The position numbers and the translations under genes were made by a program. Source: Albifimbria verrucaria (Eukaryota; Ascomycota; Sordariomycetes; Hypocreales; Stachybotryaceae). Taken from it: a stretch of DNA of 64,000 nt. The notes beneath the pieces were generated by a model, which did not search any database, was not told where the DNA came from, and saw only the letters and a list, made by a program, of their open reading frames with translations. Below, in pieces: positions 24,494 through 36,967 of the stretch. Where the stretch lies: the NCBI GenBank assembly GCA_020081605.1, contig JAHREC010000049.1, positions 2,480,001-2,544,000 of the forward strand, given 5' to 3'. Each line of letters starts with the position of its first letter. Within the stretch, counting starts at the first letter, position 1.

Positions 24494-24562
24494 AATATAA
24501 GAATTATATTCGGATATAATAATATAATATTCCGAATAAATACATGATTATATTCTTATATT
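24494..24562. repeat. AT-rich nested inverted repeat
   Basis: AATATAAGAAT (24494-24504) is exactly complementary in reverse to ATTCTTATATT (24552-24562). Nested inside, ATTCGGA (24508-24514) pairs with TCCGAAT (24531-24537). The whole element is about 69 bp and very AT-rich in otherwise GC-balanced DNA, 350 bp after UTP16. It could be a MITE remnant, a hairpin or a nucleosome-free site. Confidence 0.6.
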
Positions 24563-25883
24563 ATTCTATCATCTATGGAATTTTCTTCTGTATTTTTACG
24601 ATAAATATTCAATGAAGAGTCTACGGCCTGGAATATGCAGTCCTCCTTTTTTGCTCACCACTTGTATCGGTAGACAAAAGACTCACCTGAGCTAGGCGCG
24701 CCGGTATCTTTGGCGATGAACCTAGTGCGACTTAACACCAGCCATTATAGACACGGGTCTGAGGGCCTGCACTATACTGTGTGGTGCCGTAAATGTCGGA
24801 TCCGTCTATCCTTGCCTCTCTGCGCAGCGAAACGACCCAGTCACGGAGATTACGGCCACAGTGCCTGCTTGTACCGTAACCGTGGTAGCACTATTCTCCG
24901 CTGTGCATCGTAACAACCGACAAACATGGTTTGTGGCAAGGGAGGGCAAGCCCAGATTTCATATTGATGAGGTGGAGGAAACGATGAGGAGTCGGCGAAA
25001 CCCCCACGTCTCCACCTCTCAAGGACATGAAACGACTTTATGATGCCGGTAGAGTCTCCAGGACGAGCCTTCCTGGCGGGAGCAGCTCTCGCCCAGCTGC
25101 GAGAAGTACCGCTTCTGCATCTTGGGGCCCTGGAACCACTTTGCACACGTGCAGATTAAACGATGTGGGCTCGTAACACGTCCCGTTCGCCGCGTCGGGT
25201 CTTTTCCCCGTACACTAAAGCGAGTTAGTTGGATCCATGGGCCCTCCTGCTGGTTGTGCTCTAGCTCAGTAAACTACCGACAAGCTGCCTTTGACGTACA
25301 GGATCTTCGTCGATAGGTATTTGCCAAGCCGGCGGAGCCTCCACAAGACTGGCGTGAGCAGTTTGTAGTGCCCTTGTCGAGACCTGCGTTGCCATTTCCA
25401 TGGTACACACCCTGGAGAGTGCATCGCAACGAAACAATCCCGGGATCAAGGAGTACGGTACCTAGGACACGGCCTGGATGGAGGGAGTTGCTGCAATGTC
25501 TTCAACACCATCGAACCACTCCTGGGTCCCGCGGAAGCAAATGTCGCTACCCGAATGATGTGCTTGGCTTGATCTTAGCCGGCATGTGTCCAGGAGGCTA
25601 GTCCTGCATTGGAGTTGACCATTCAATATCGATGTTGATAAATGCACGTCGGTTGTAGAGTACAGGGCTCAGCTGATAAAGGCCAATACTTGCTTGAACC
25701 GAGACGTAATTGCAACTTCGCCGAACAAGCTCACCAACCGACCCTTGAACAAACCCTGGCCGAACCTGTGACCCTGGCGGCTCGGTTTCTCCCCGTAGAC
25801 TCGGTTCCTCCAACAAAAGTCCGACGATGTAACATACCGAGTCACCATTGGGACGATGATATTGAACATTGGTAGACATTTTG

Positions 25884-25921
25884 TAAAAAATAAATAAAAA
25901 TAAAAATAAATAAAAAAATAC
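25884..25921 (+). repeat. A-rich TAAAA repeat
   Basis: Imperfect TAAAA/TAAA units, 38 nt. It could be a degenerate simple repeat or the poly(A)-like end of an old retroelement; no element body was recognised upstream. Confidence 0.5.
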
Positions 25922-28900
25922 ATAGGCGTAATATTGATCAGCGTCGGCCCTTTTCACGTTGCAGAAGGAAGGGCTGGAGCCAGGCAATGATACAGCTGGT
26001 GACCATGTCATAATGCGTGGCCTCTCATCGAGTGATAGGTTAAGGCTCGATGTGTGGCTGAGAGTATTTGCTTTTTATCGTACGAGAACAACCATTTCCC
26101 AGCAACAGGGCGTGATACCGGCATCGGCCTGGACGTATGGAACCCTTGGTCTGCACTCAGCCGGTGCACATGTTTCGGAGAATTGATGTCTCGTGAGACC
26201 GGGGCAGAAACTCGGCAACTGGTTCTTACAAGGCTGGCCCTGGCTCCATTTCAAGCCTGGGAGGCTGGCAAAGAGGCACCATCATTGTGTGCTGAAGAAG
26301 AAAAAGAGCACAATCACTTCTCGGCTATACAGGACGCTGTCCTCGGGTGGCAATGCAGTCTAGCCCCGTGACACCCTCTTGATCGGACAGCTTGAGTCTG
26401 TTTGAGATTCGCCTACCGCAGTATAGCCACGCTCGTCATGCTTACGAGCAGCTGAGATAGGTGACCCGAGTAGCACCATTCAACGCTGCGCCGCTGAACT
26501 GCGCGCTGTCTGCACTGGACAGATGCAATGCCTAGGCATATGCGGAAGAACTTCTGCAAGCACCTTTGCTGGGATCTGAAGACATTCGTATCTTCTTGGT
26601 TCTGTGTTTTGGAGTCAGGCCTGTTGGCATCGTCCTGTGTGGCATCAAACCGCCGGCGGAAGTTCGCGGCGAAGCAGCCACGTTTTTCTGGTTGTCTCAG
26701 TGCAGGCTGTCATCCCGTCATTGGGCCTTGTGGCCATGTTCTACGGGTGGAGATGGAGAGTTTGCTTTTCTTCGGCAATCTTTGACAAGGCAGTTTAACG
26801 GTGAGCTGTTACGTGGCTGGCACGGTCATGGGGCCCCACGTATCAGACTATGGACATCCCCAAGTATTGCAATCTCCAGATGTAGGTCTTGCGTACTTTG
26901 GCTACGAGTTTCAGAACTTTCCTATCGTCGGTATTGCTCGTGCTGAATCACAATGGAGCCTGCTGCCTGCCCTCGACAACGACAAGGCGCCCGTATGTCA
27001 CACAACAGATGGCACGCCACGGAATCTCCACGGAACTACAGGTATCGGACCCGAGCGGGCTCTCGAGGAAACACTGAATCGATCCACATGTGTAGAGATG
27101 CAGAGCGCTGAGTGAGGCCATGGCAACGGGGGTAGTCGTAAATAGCACGAAATGGTGCGCAACAAAGGGCAAATTGTGGCCCATGATCTGGCAGATGTCG
27201 TGCGCCTGGACAACCCGCAAGAACCCTCAGATTTGCTGTGGCGATTGTGGGTAGTGTAGAGCAGCACGTACATACTTGCCCCGATGGAATAGAGTAAGCC
27301 GACGTGGCGATGACTATGGATGATACATCGCACGCCCATCCTGTAACGCAGCTTGGGCATTTCTGTGGCCCGGGATTTTTATCTGGCGACTGAGTGGACG
27401 GCTGATGCTCTTTTCCGAAAAAGCAAAGATGGGGTGGCATGCATCGACTGAAGAAGACGCACAGGCGTGGTAACCGTACTGAAAGGGTAGCGGGCGCATC
27501 GCGTCCAAGATGGTGTGTCGCTCATAGGCTTCCTGCAGAAATCCTTGAACAAAGGATCGTCCTATGTGCTGGTCCCAGCCTCTGCTTGGTCACCATGGGT
27601 TTTCAGCTCTAGTAATGCCTCTGGTGCCCAGATCTCCACCTAGGACGAACTGACGGCAGCGGTCGATCACGGGGTAGCGGGAAGATCGCCGCCAGTACTC
27701 GGACGAGATGTAGGCTGGATGATGGAAAGCGTACGGATTACCGCAGGGTCTAATGGGCCATGTTGCGCCGTCAGCCCGTCAGCGTTACAAGTGCAAAGGG
27801 CTGGCTGTTTCTCCGAACCTTCCCCGAAGGCCTCGCCGTTGAGCCTGGGAGCGCCACATCGCATCGTGATCAGAGTTGGCGTACATATGCCTGCTGCATG
27901 CGATTGCAGTACAGCGGGGTAAGAGCTGGGTGTGAACAGCAAACCAGCGTCTGCAGGAAAACGTGAGTGCGACCGGGATTGGGTGAAGCCTCGGTGACCG
28001 ATTGACATTGAAGCTTCTCTCGTCTTCGGTTTGCATATACGCCAGGGTAAACGAGCAGAGGACGGGCCTCTCTCAGTTCCCACGTGCTGGTCATCTGCGC
28101 GATCATAGCACGCCCGTGGCAAAAGACTGAGCCGGCTCCAAATTATTAGCGAGTGGACTAACGGCGTTTGTTGAACACGGCGAATGAAGCTGTCGAGCGA
28201 TAATGCACCTCACTCCCACATGGTGGCAGGGGTTGAACAGGCAAGAAAGATGACACCAAGGATAGTGCAAGAGGCTTGCTTCAATGAGCAGGAGCATCAT
28301 GTAAAGCAACAGCCTACTTTGAAGCCCACGGTGATCATGATACACTGTGGCGTCGTGGGGTGTGCCGACTTCAACGTCCAGTCGCAAGCCGTGGCCATGC
28401 CATCACCGATTTGTAGGGACGTTGTCTTGCACCTTCGCGACAGCATCACGACCTTGTCGAAAGCAGCCAGATGCCTCCAACCACTCACCAACGCTTCACC
28501 TTGCCAAGTCAGCGGTTTGATTGCATCTCACTCCTAGCCCCGGGTTTGCTTGCTAGATCCCGCTGACGACCACTAGGGCACGGCTCTTTTTCAGTTGCGG
28601 ACCTCGCACGTCCTCCAAGCGCTGAATCCCATGTCGTAATTTGGTGAAGCTGCTGCATACAGGCATACAACGCACACTTTTGTCGGGGCACAGGAGGGGT
28701 TCCTAATACTACCACGCGTTCCCAAAGTCCTTTTGTCCCGTGTCGCATTCATCGTCTACCAACATGACGGGCGGATATTGGAGAGAGAGAGAACAGACCA
28801 TCGTAGACCCACCTGCAAACCCACGATACAGCGCCAGGGCAAGGGTGTCTGGCTGCATCTGATTGTGGAAACATCTCTAAGGTGCGTCCGTGGTGTCAGG

Positions 28901-29158
28901 AATGGACCGCAGCAGGCGTCTCTTGATGCCGGGCCTCAGGGCTGGGTCTTTTGACCCTTTGCCATATGTGCGTTGGGGCCGCCACTTAATTCCACTCTCG
29001 CACGCCAAGCGTATGCCATCAGGGGCCTTGTCTGGACTGCGGCCGATCAGGACAGTTGGATGAAGAGGGGATAAGACTCAGAGAGGACGGCATTGCACTG
29101 ACAAATGCTTCCGAGTGTAAAGGGGCGTTCCCTTGACGTCAAGGCCTGGTCGTCGTAT

Positions 29159-29184
29159 GTGTGTGTGTGTGCGTGTGCGTGTGT
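29159..29184. repeat. (GT)n microsatellite
   Basis: GT dinucleotide tract with two GC interruptions, in the long gene-free stretch. Confidence 0.75.
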
Positions 29185-32100
29185 ACCTGACCTCGACTTG
29201 AGCCTTGGAACCTGCTCACCTGCATGCAAACACGATCCCTCAGCCATGCGCTTCTTCCTTGTCACCTCCATAACCATGCTGTGTCGATGCTACGGTACCT
29301 CCGAAGCGGGACTCTTCAATATAGCCACGTACCCTATCATCGTTATGGAGCCCTTCGGCCGACGCAGCGAAGCCATGTGCGCATGCGAGCTTGCGTCGCG
29401 CTTCGCTAGGCGCAGAACGCCGTCTCTCATTTGGGATGCAGGACAGCTTGATAGCCCATTTCCCTAGCTGTCGGCTTGGAAGGGGTCTAAACGTTGTAGG
29501 GTGTCTTGGTGGCCTGCCAAGTTGGTGACACACCTCGAGGCGCCACAGAGACATATTCGACCTTCTTTTACATCTTTTGTCTACAGTACAGAACGACGTA
29601 CTGTACACGAGTGAGTTGTTATATAGACTTGTGCCAACTCACGGAGCTTCTTTGTCTAGTGTTTTATTTGTTAGGCCTTCGTTTGATCCTTTTGGCGCCT
29701 CTAAGATATGTGGTAAAGGCATCGAATTCCGTATTTTTAGGGTTTTTTACCATCAATGTTACGGCTGTATACGAACTACTCCATGGTGTGATTACTCCCT
29801 CTGTGCGAGTCTAGCTAGGCAAGGGGTAACTCTTACAACGAACGGGTCGTATGCTTCCACTGATGGGTGGAATCATGGGTACAGTCAAGACGGCGCTGAA
29901 AAAGATCATCCTCAGATGGATCCGCGCTGTCCTGATTCAGGGCTTGACTAGGGTATGGGAGATCACCGTCTGGCACCGCCGAAAGCCTGGGCCAGCGCAA
30001 GGCACCATCGGCCTTAGTTAGACCTGCTGCCACGTGCACTGGCAACGATTCCTGTCGGTGGTGCATTGACTTGCTTTTGGCTGAAGTTAGCTACAGATCA
30101 AGCACCATGCTACGGCCAACCCCGAGCTCCACAGACGTTGGGATCTAAGAATAAGGTGTACTCGGTCTTGTGCTTGCATCACATTTGGTGGCGTGCAGTC
30201 ATGTCTGGTGAGCTGCCTTCGTTAACCAAGATGACGACGTAGGGAGGGTGCGAGAAAGAGGTGCAGTTTGTGAATATTCCAGGCTTGGGCCCAGCATCGC
30301 ATTGGATGCCCGGATCTACCCTGCACTTGTTCAGAAACGCCGTGCTTAGTCCCTGGAACCATCGATCTCGCATATCTTGAGGCTTGCAGTATAGCAATCC
30401 TCCTTGGGATTACCATCCCGTAAAGTACAGCGCACGAAGGAGGCGGGGGCCATGCCTGAAATGTCAAACACGTTGGCGCGGCTCGTTGGCTGAGAGTGCT
30501 TTACGTCTTCTTCGCCCATTGCCCTTGAAACCATGTCATGCTTGCATCTTACTGGCGTTGGTTTGGCGAGTGGGTTGCATTGTCGTGTACAAGCCTGACA
30601 AGCTCCCTCCATTTCCTCGGGCTGTCGAAGGTGGGAGATTAACCTATGGGTTGGATTTTCCCTGTCAAGCCCAGCCCTGTCATGTCACTCCCATCCACCA
30701 CATCTTCACCACAGAAGATGATGGTGTTAGCTACTCCAGAGAGACACATATCCATGGCTGCTTTCGCGTACTGACCTCCAGGACTCTATTTAACGCCCAT
30801 TGGCTCTACCATCGTTCAAGTGTAGCAAAAGACCGCACCCTTATGAAAGGCCGTTACCGCCGAAGTACGGCATCGAAGATGTAAGGTGCCTCGTGTATAG
30901 AAATCCTGCCAGCGGCACGGACGGCGGGGTAAATGGACGGCGGAGAGTGCCGCCAGCGGACATGATCCTATCCCACGACGAGCTCTTGGAGAAACGGGCC
31001 TAGGGTTGCGTACAGTATGACGCAGGAAGAATCCTCATTCTTCGGAGCCCTCCAACCTCTGTCCTAACCAAGTCAGACTGCTTCGAGATCCACCTAGGTA
31101 GTCATGGGCTGCATGGAATATGTAGGTACCCTTCGTGGTGGCGTGTAGAGAAAGCAGATGTGTCCGGGCCACCTGCAATGGTTACATTTGTGGAATGCGC
31201 CAAACCCCTACAGCAGGGCATGGTATCGATGGCATTGATTTTCAGGCTTGTTCTGCGGCCCGTCAGCCACACAGAAGATCCCAGCTTCCACGACTGCTTC
31301 GAGATGAAGGTGCCGTTGGATGAGACAGGGCACAGGGCAGCGATGTGGGACCCATCTCGAGGGACTGGGATGAGGCACTGCCAGTTCAACCAGCCCACTC
31401 CTCGAGTCGATAGACTAATCTGGTGGTGGCCAAAATACTGTAGTAGGTTACTCGCCAGACAAAGTCCCCGACGCTTTCTTGATGATGTCGTCTGGGACGA
31501 ATTCTCGACCCCGACGACAGAGCCGCCGCCGGAGGGCCTAACTCCCTTTCGCAGCGGCGCCTTGGCAGCAGAGCACCGGCCCAAGGGATTCATACACGAC
31601 GCAAGCCGCAGCAGTGAGATCTGGGCCAAAAGCAGGTGCGTACCGGCGGCTGTGGTGGGTTTGGAAGGGTAAAAAACCTGGTCCAGTGAAGGAGCCCTGG
31701 TTTGATGGGGAGGATTTGGGAGGGGTGGCTGGAAGCCGTCCGTCCTTGCGACTATTCCAGGGGTCCCCACCAAAAGACAGCGATTGCGCCCTGACTTGCG
31801 AGCCGAGCCAGAAACGGACGGGATCTGTTCTGGGTGAGTGTGTCAGAGGACGAAGGACGAGGCCGGGGACAAGCGCTGGCCTAAATCTGCTGTACCGACC
31901 GCCCCCACATAAGAGTAGCGAGGACTGCAGTGTACCTGGGGAGACGCTCGATCACCCCTGTGCAAGGCGCTAGACAGGTACCGTGGCTTCATCTTCACGT
32001 ACCTGCACCTGGATCCTCTCGTTCCGGTACTTGCGGGAGCACTCCACCTCAGGTACCTTCTGGACTCTGCAGCCTGTACTCTGTACTGTCCCATTGAGAT

Positions 32101-32477
32101 TACTAGAGTCGCCTTAGTGGCCCAGGTCCAGGTCGTGCCTGCCTGCCATGTACCTTGCCTCGCGCTCTCAGATACGGATGCTACCCAGAGGATTGGCAAC
32201 TGGACTGTACCTGCCTTGCCTTGTTGCCGCGAAGTTGATGTATCCGTGAGGCAGGGAACCGACTCTCCCACCCGTGCTGTTCGCTCCCATTCTTTTCCAC
32301 CTCAAACATCTCTTTGCTTTAAAGTCCCGTTGACCCTCCACCCTGGTCCGTAAACCGTTCACATTTTCTCTCTTCCCCACCTTGGCTTCCGCGTTGGAGG
32401 GCGTGCGTGTTTTCGAGATCCTCCGCGACATCTCAGGAAGTCACAGCACGAACAGTAGCCTCCCGTGAACAACTAGA

Positions 32478-32543
32478 CGGGGGACGAAGAGGAAAGAAGA
32501 AGAAGAAGAAAAAAAAGAAGAGAGAGAGAAGGGAAAAGAAAAA
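32478..32543. repeat. Polypurine tract
   Basis: About 66 nt almost entirely A and G, including AAG repeats and GAGA, about 700 bp before the RING-PH-vWA start. Polypurine/polypyrimidine tracts are common in fungal promoters and 5' UTRs. Confidence 0.65.
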
Positions 32544-33247
32544 CCAACCAACCAACTACAGTTCGACTACCGAGGCCAAGCGTGGCGCGCGCCGGGAAAA
32601 GAGACGGAAGAAGCAGCGTTGAAATAAAGTGGCTGGTGGTCGAAAGGATAATCTAATCCCTTAGCTGGACAAGGGGATCATCGCCTGGGACCGTTCCTCG
32701 CACTAGCCAACAGCGCTATTCGGACCTGGCTAAAGGGGAAGGGAAAAAGAAGGGTTACCAAAGCAAATTCTCCGGGACACCACCCCTTTTGCTTGCCATC
32801 ATTACCATTCGACGAGTGTTCGTGTCTGCCAGCCCTGGCACAAGTTCACGGCCGCACGTCCTCTCAGCTCGCTCTAAGCCACATATCCGGCCTAGCTGCA
32901 TCTCCAGCACCTCCTCACGGTCTCCCGCGATTCTTGCAACGCCGGACTCATTCTAAACGCTTCGCCCGTTACCATCCTGCATCACCTTCGATCCGGTCCC
33001 TTGGGTCCGCCGCCATGCGAAAACAGTCTCCGCTTTCTTCCCTACAGCATAATTGACACAGCCATCTGAAACAGCCTTCCACCATTGGAAATCGTCCCCA
33101 GCTACGACCTAGCCTGATTTCCAACAGCCATTGACTCACCTATTGAAGTTCGCCATCGCTACGGCGACTCATTCGCGAGCTCGCGCTACCACCATCGGCG
33201 CAGGCTAGTTCCGCCCACTATACCCTACTCGCGATCATCCATCCTCG

Positions 33248-36200
33248 ATGTTCAGTCGGTCCCGCAGTAACCAAAGTCACGGCCTCGGAAACCTAGGCTT
33301 CCTAACCGACAGAACGAAAAACAATCGCGACTACTCCTCCTCCGACCGTTTGGACACAGGCTTGATCAACCCGCATCAGCTTAATCCTGGCACAGCACGA
33401 TCGCGGCCCGGCACAGGATCTCGGTCTCTGACAGAGACGCCTCAGTTCCCCGAGAAGGGTACGTTTACCCGGCGAAAATCTCTAGCATTACCTACCTTTT
33501 TCCTTCGACGCTCGTCGGTCGCTCGTACCCCTACTTGGCAAAATCGTTCCAGGAGTGCTAACATCTCTTTCCCGCCCTGCAGGCCGTTCGCGAACGGCTG
33601 GGACTCTAGGCACTTCTGTCAAACGCTCCAGCTCGTCAGTTGGCTCCATTAGATCGGTTGTCAGCAGCAGTTCACGAAGAGTCAGGAGCATCGACAACAA
33701 CGTTATGGCGAGCTCTGCGGATAGAAGCCGCACTCGGCGGGAGCGAACATTCGTTGGTAGCGAATGCGCTGTATGCGAGGAACCGTTGGAACACACACTT
33801 CGAGGCGAGCGCATCCTGCAATTTTCCTGCACCCACGTCTCTCACGAGGCGTGCTTTTATGAGTTTATCCGGGAGTTTGAATCCCAATACTGCCCGACAT
33901 GCGATGCGCCTCTGCATTTAGACACCAGTCGCGGCGGCAATGTCATCGACATCGGTATGTGCACTCATCTTGTCAAGCAGGTAAACCGAGAGGCTGACCC
34001 GACATGCAGAGAAAATAAGCAACATAGTGCGCTCGGCTGGCACCGACTCTCGATCAATACAAACACCCACCCCATCGTGGGACAACCAAACCGTGCGACC
34101 CCTAGCCTCGAAGGCTCGCAGAAAAGGCACCCATCAGTTGGTGCGACTAGCGGTCGTGAAAGCGCTACCCGTGGCAGTTTCCGCGACAGTCGCGATGCTG
34201 CCTCTTCAGATCGTTATGGTGCCTCACGACACGCCCGGAGCGACAGCGAGGCGACGGGTGTTGCTTCATCTGGCGGATACCCCGAGACGACACAGAGCGG
34301 CCCCACGACGCCACGACTACGATGTTCAGGCAATGGAAAGTACACCCATGAGCCCGCAATCGATCACACGCAACCCTATACCTCCCCAATTGTCACTGTT
34401 CGATCTGAGTTCCCTACCATTAGCCGCTCTCGTCAACAGCAAACCTTGACCTGCCTCGTGACAATTGAGGTTCCAGACAACAAGTGGAAACCCGACCCCG
34501 AGGACTTGGGCTCACCTGCTCCGCAGGCGGCGCCTAGCATACGGAAGGATGATGGATCCATTCGTCATGCCTCTCCAGCACGAAGTGCACCACGATTCTA
34601 CCCATATGAGAACCCCGAGGTCCTTGAGCAGATGACTGAGAACCTGCGTAACCGTGTCGATAACTGGCACGGTTTGGATTTCAGCAGGTAAGCATTTTGT
34701 ATCTTCCACTACACTGGATTAGACAACTGACATTTCATAGATTCGGCAAGCTTAGGCTCTATGGTACCCTTCGTGTCGGCAAGGACAAAGTCTCTTGGCA
34801 GGAGTTGGAATGCTTTCTTTTCGCTGAGATGCTCATTTGTGTCAAGGAAAAGAAGCTTCCGCTGCCACCTGCTCAACAATGGGACGAGACAGGCGCGCCA
34901 CGAAAAGCTACCCGCTGCACTCTGAAAGGCTCCATTCTCATCAAGAAGCACCTTAACGAGGTATCTGAGACCGGGACAATTGACGAGAATATCTTGACCC
35001 TGAGCTTATCCGTCGCCGAACTCCCCAATTTCATCTTCGTTTCGAGAACCGGAACCAACTCAAGCTATGGAACCAGGCCCTGCTCGATCTCAACGCGATC
35101 GAGACTTCTCCTGTCCGCAGCCCAGAGTTCGACCGCGGCGATATGTCGGAGACTGACGAGGAGCTTGACTGGCAGCGCTCGCGGCAACGCGTGTCGTCTG
35201 TTGCCTCTTCCTGGGGACACAAGTCTGTGACGACTGCCCCAACTGAATACACGAGTTTCGCTAAGAGCCCTCGTCTCCCCGGCACAGTTCATGTACCTAT
35301 CGATGTCGTTGTCGTTGTTCCTATTTCTTCTTCTATGCAGGGCGTGAAGATTAACTTGGTTCGCGATGCCTTGAGATTTATGGTCAATACTCTTGGTGAA
35401 CGTGATCGCATGGGTCTCGTCACCTTCGGATCTGGGGGCGGTGGTGTGCCCATTGTTGGAATGACCACCAAGGCTTGGCCCGGTTGGAGCGGCATTCTGG
35501 CATCCATCAAGCCTGTGGGACAGATGAGCCACCGCGCCGATGTTGTCGAAGGTGCGAATGTCGCGATGGATCTTCTCATGCAGCGGAAGCATAACAACCC
35601 GATTGCCACTATCATGCTGATCAGTGATGCCTCAACATCGGACGCTGACACCGTGGACTTTGTTGTATCCAGGGCGGAAGCCGCCAAGTAAGTTGTGCCA
35701 CCCTCACTTGACTTTGTCCAGTCTGCTAACAGTTTATCAGGATTACCATCCATTCATTTGGTCTGGGCATGTCACACAAGCCAGACACAATGATTGAGCT
35801 CTCAACACGAACCAAGGCATCGTATACCTATGTCAAGGACTGGATGATGCTTCGGGAGTGCTTGGCCGGTTGTCTCGGTGCTATGCAGACCCTGTCTCAC
35901 CAAAATGTCAAGGTCAAGCTCAAGTTGCCGGAAGGGTCGCCTGCCAAATTCCACAAGATCAGCGGTGCCCTTCAGATAACCAAGCGGGCCACGGGTCGTG
36001 ATGCTGAAGCTTCACTGGGTGACCTTCGCTTTGGTGACAAGCGGGACATCCTAGTACAGTTGGTTATTTTGCCTGACACATCATCTCAAGACCAGCTACC
36101 TCAAGATCCTTGGGACAACATTGTCTCTGGCCTTGAAGCCCTTGGAGGGCCTCTTGATAACGACGGAGAAAGGACTCTGTCAATTGAGGAAGTGCCTCTC

Positions 36201-36967
36201 ATTCAGGCAGACTTGAGCTGGGGCGATATCCTCCGTGAGGAACAGTGACACAAATGCATCGCCCATCATTACTTGCTATCACCATGCTACCAGCAAGTGG
36301 AAACCAGAAGAAATCATGGCAGAACTCGCCACCAATTCCGCCGCACCACAGCATTGTTCAGCGCCGTATGGAGCTGCTGACGTCCGACATGCTTACACGA
36401 GCTTTAACGCTGGTCAGTCGCGGACAGCATGACCGAGCCCATACTCTCCTGAACGAGACTCGCACTATTCTCAAGGGACTGGGCAAGGGTGGGTTGCCTC
36501 CAGTTCCGCCTCCAGGCGGAAAGTCAAACCCCTCAACACCACACCCGAGCAACGAACCATCGCATGGTCTATCAGGAACCCCTGACAGAAAGAACACTCC
36601 ATCGCCTCCAGCGTCAGCCACCTCCTCTGGCAACCCTAACTTCCCATCCAACCAACTCGGACACAGCCGATCTAATGATGGTCTTGGCCTTAGCACAGGC
36701 ATAGACCCCACCACCGTCGCCGCTCTGGACAACGAGCTTGAGAGCAGCCTCGAATGGATCAACCATCCCGCCGTTTTCGGTCGTGACAGTCGCAAAGCGG
36801 TGCTTCAAGCAATTGGTGTTATTAGCTCTCAGCGATCCTTTACTTTCCGAACTCCAATCGAGGGTTTGTGGGCCGGTCGTGTCGGCGGTATCAGGCGCCT
36901 GACAGAGAGGAGTCGTGAATGGCGCGAGGAGGGTGGTGCCCAGGGTGGCATCATGGAGGAGGCCTGA
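33248..36967 (+). CDS. RING-H2 / PH / vWA protein, candidate Far1/Ste5-like MAPK scaffold
   Basis: About 1145 aa in five exons: 33248-33458, 33583-33954, 34010-34687, 34741-35687, 35741-36967. A Ser-rich N terminus leads to a RING-H2 (CAVC, CTHVSHEAC, CPTC) at about 131-180; after a disordered stretch comes a PH-like domain (about 421-545) ending in the classic helix LKLWNQALLDLNA, then a von Willebrand A domain (about 602-790) and a Pro/Ser-rich tail. RING-H2 plus PH plus vWA in this order is the architecture of the yeast pheromone-pathway scaffolds Far1 and Ste5, so a MAPK-scaffold role is inferred. The vWA metal site reads PISSS where DxSxS is usual. One base is missing at 34099-34102, 35040-35042 and 36239-36240. 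Alternative: a generic vWA-RING ubiquitin ligase. Confidence 0.8.

Larger units (their letters stand above)
24149..33247. other. 9.1 kb gene-free stretch
   Basis: No ORF in this interval resembles a known protein, even allowing for the frameshifts seen elsewhere, and no intron pattern emerges. Base composition looks similar to the neighbours except for a short AT-rich island (24484-24605) and an A-rich run (25884-25921). Simple repeats are a GT tract (29159-29184) and a polypurine tract (32478-32543). The last kilobase, C/T-rich, is probably promoter and 5' UTR of the RING-PH-vWA gene. Possible long non-coding RNA, decayed sequence or large regulatory region; I cannot tell which. Confidence 0.5.

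Noticed and set aside
25884..25921. Poly(A)-like tail of a LINE or processed pseudogene
   Set aside because: No reverse transcriptase, ORF remnant or target-site duplication was seen upstream; a simple A-rich repeat is enough.
31102..31773. Overlapping ORFs of 223 codons (minus) and 170 codons (plus, 31160-31672)
   Set aside because: Both strands are open over the same DNA, neither has a recognisable domain, and neither has intron or start context like the real genes.
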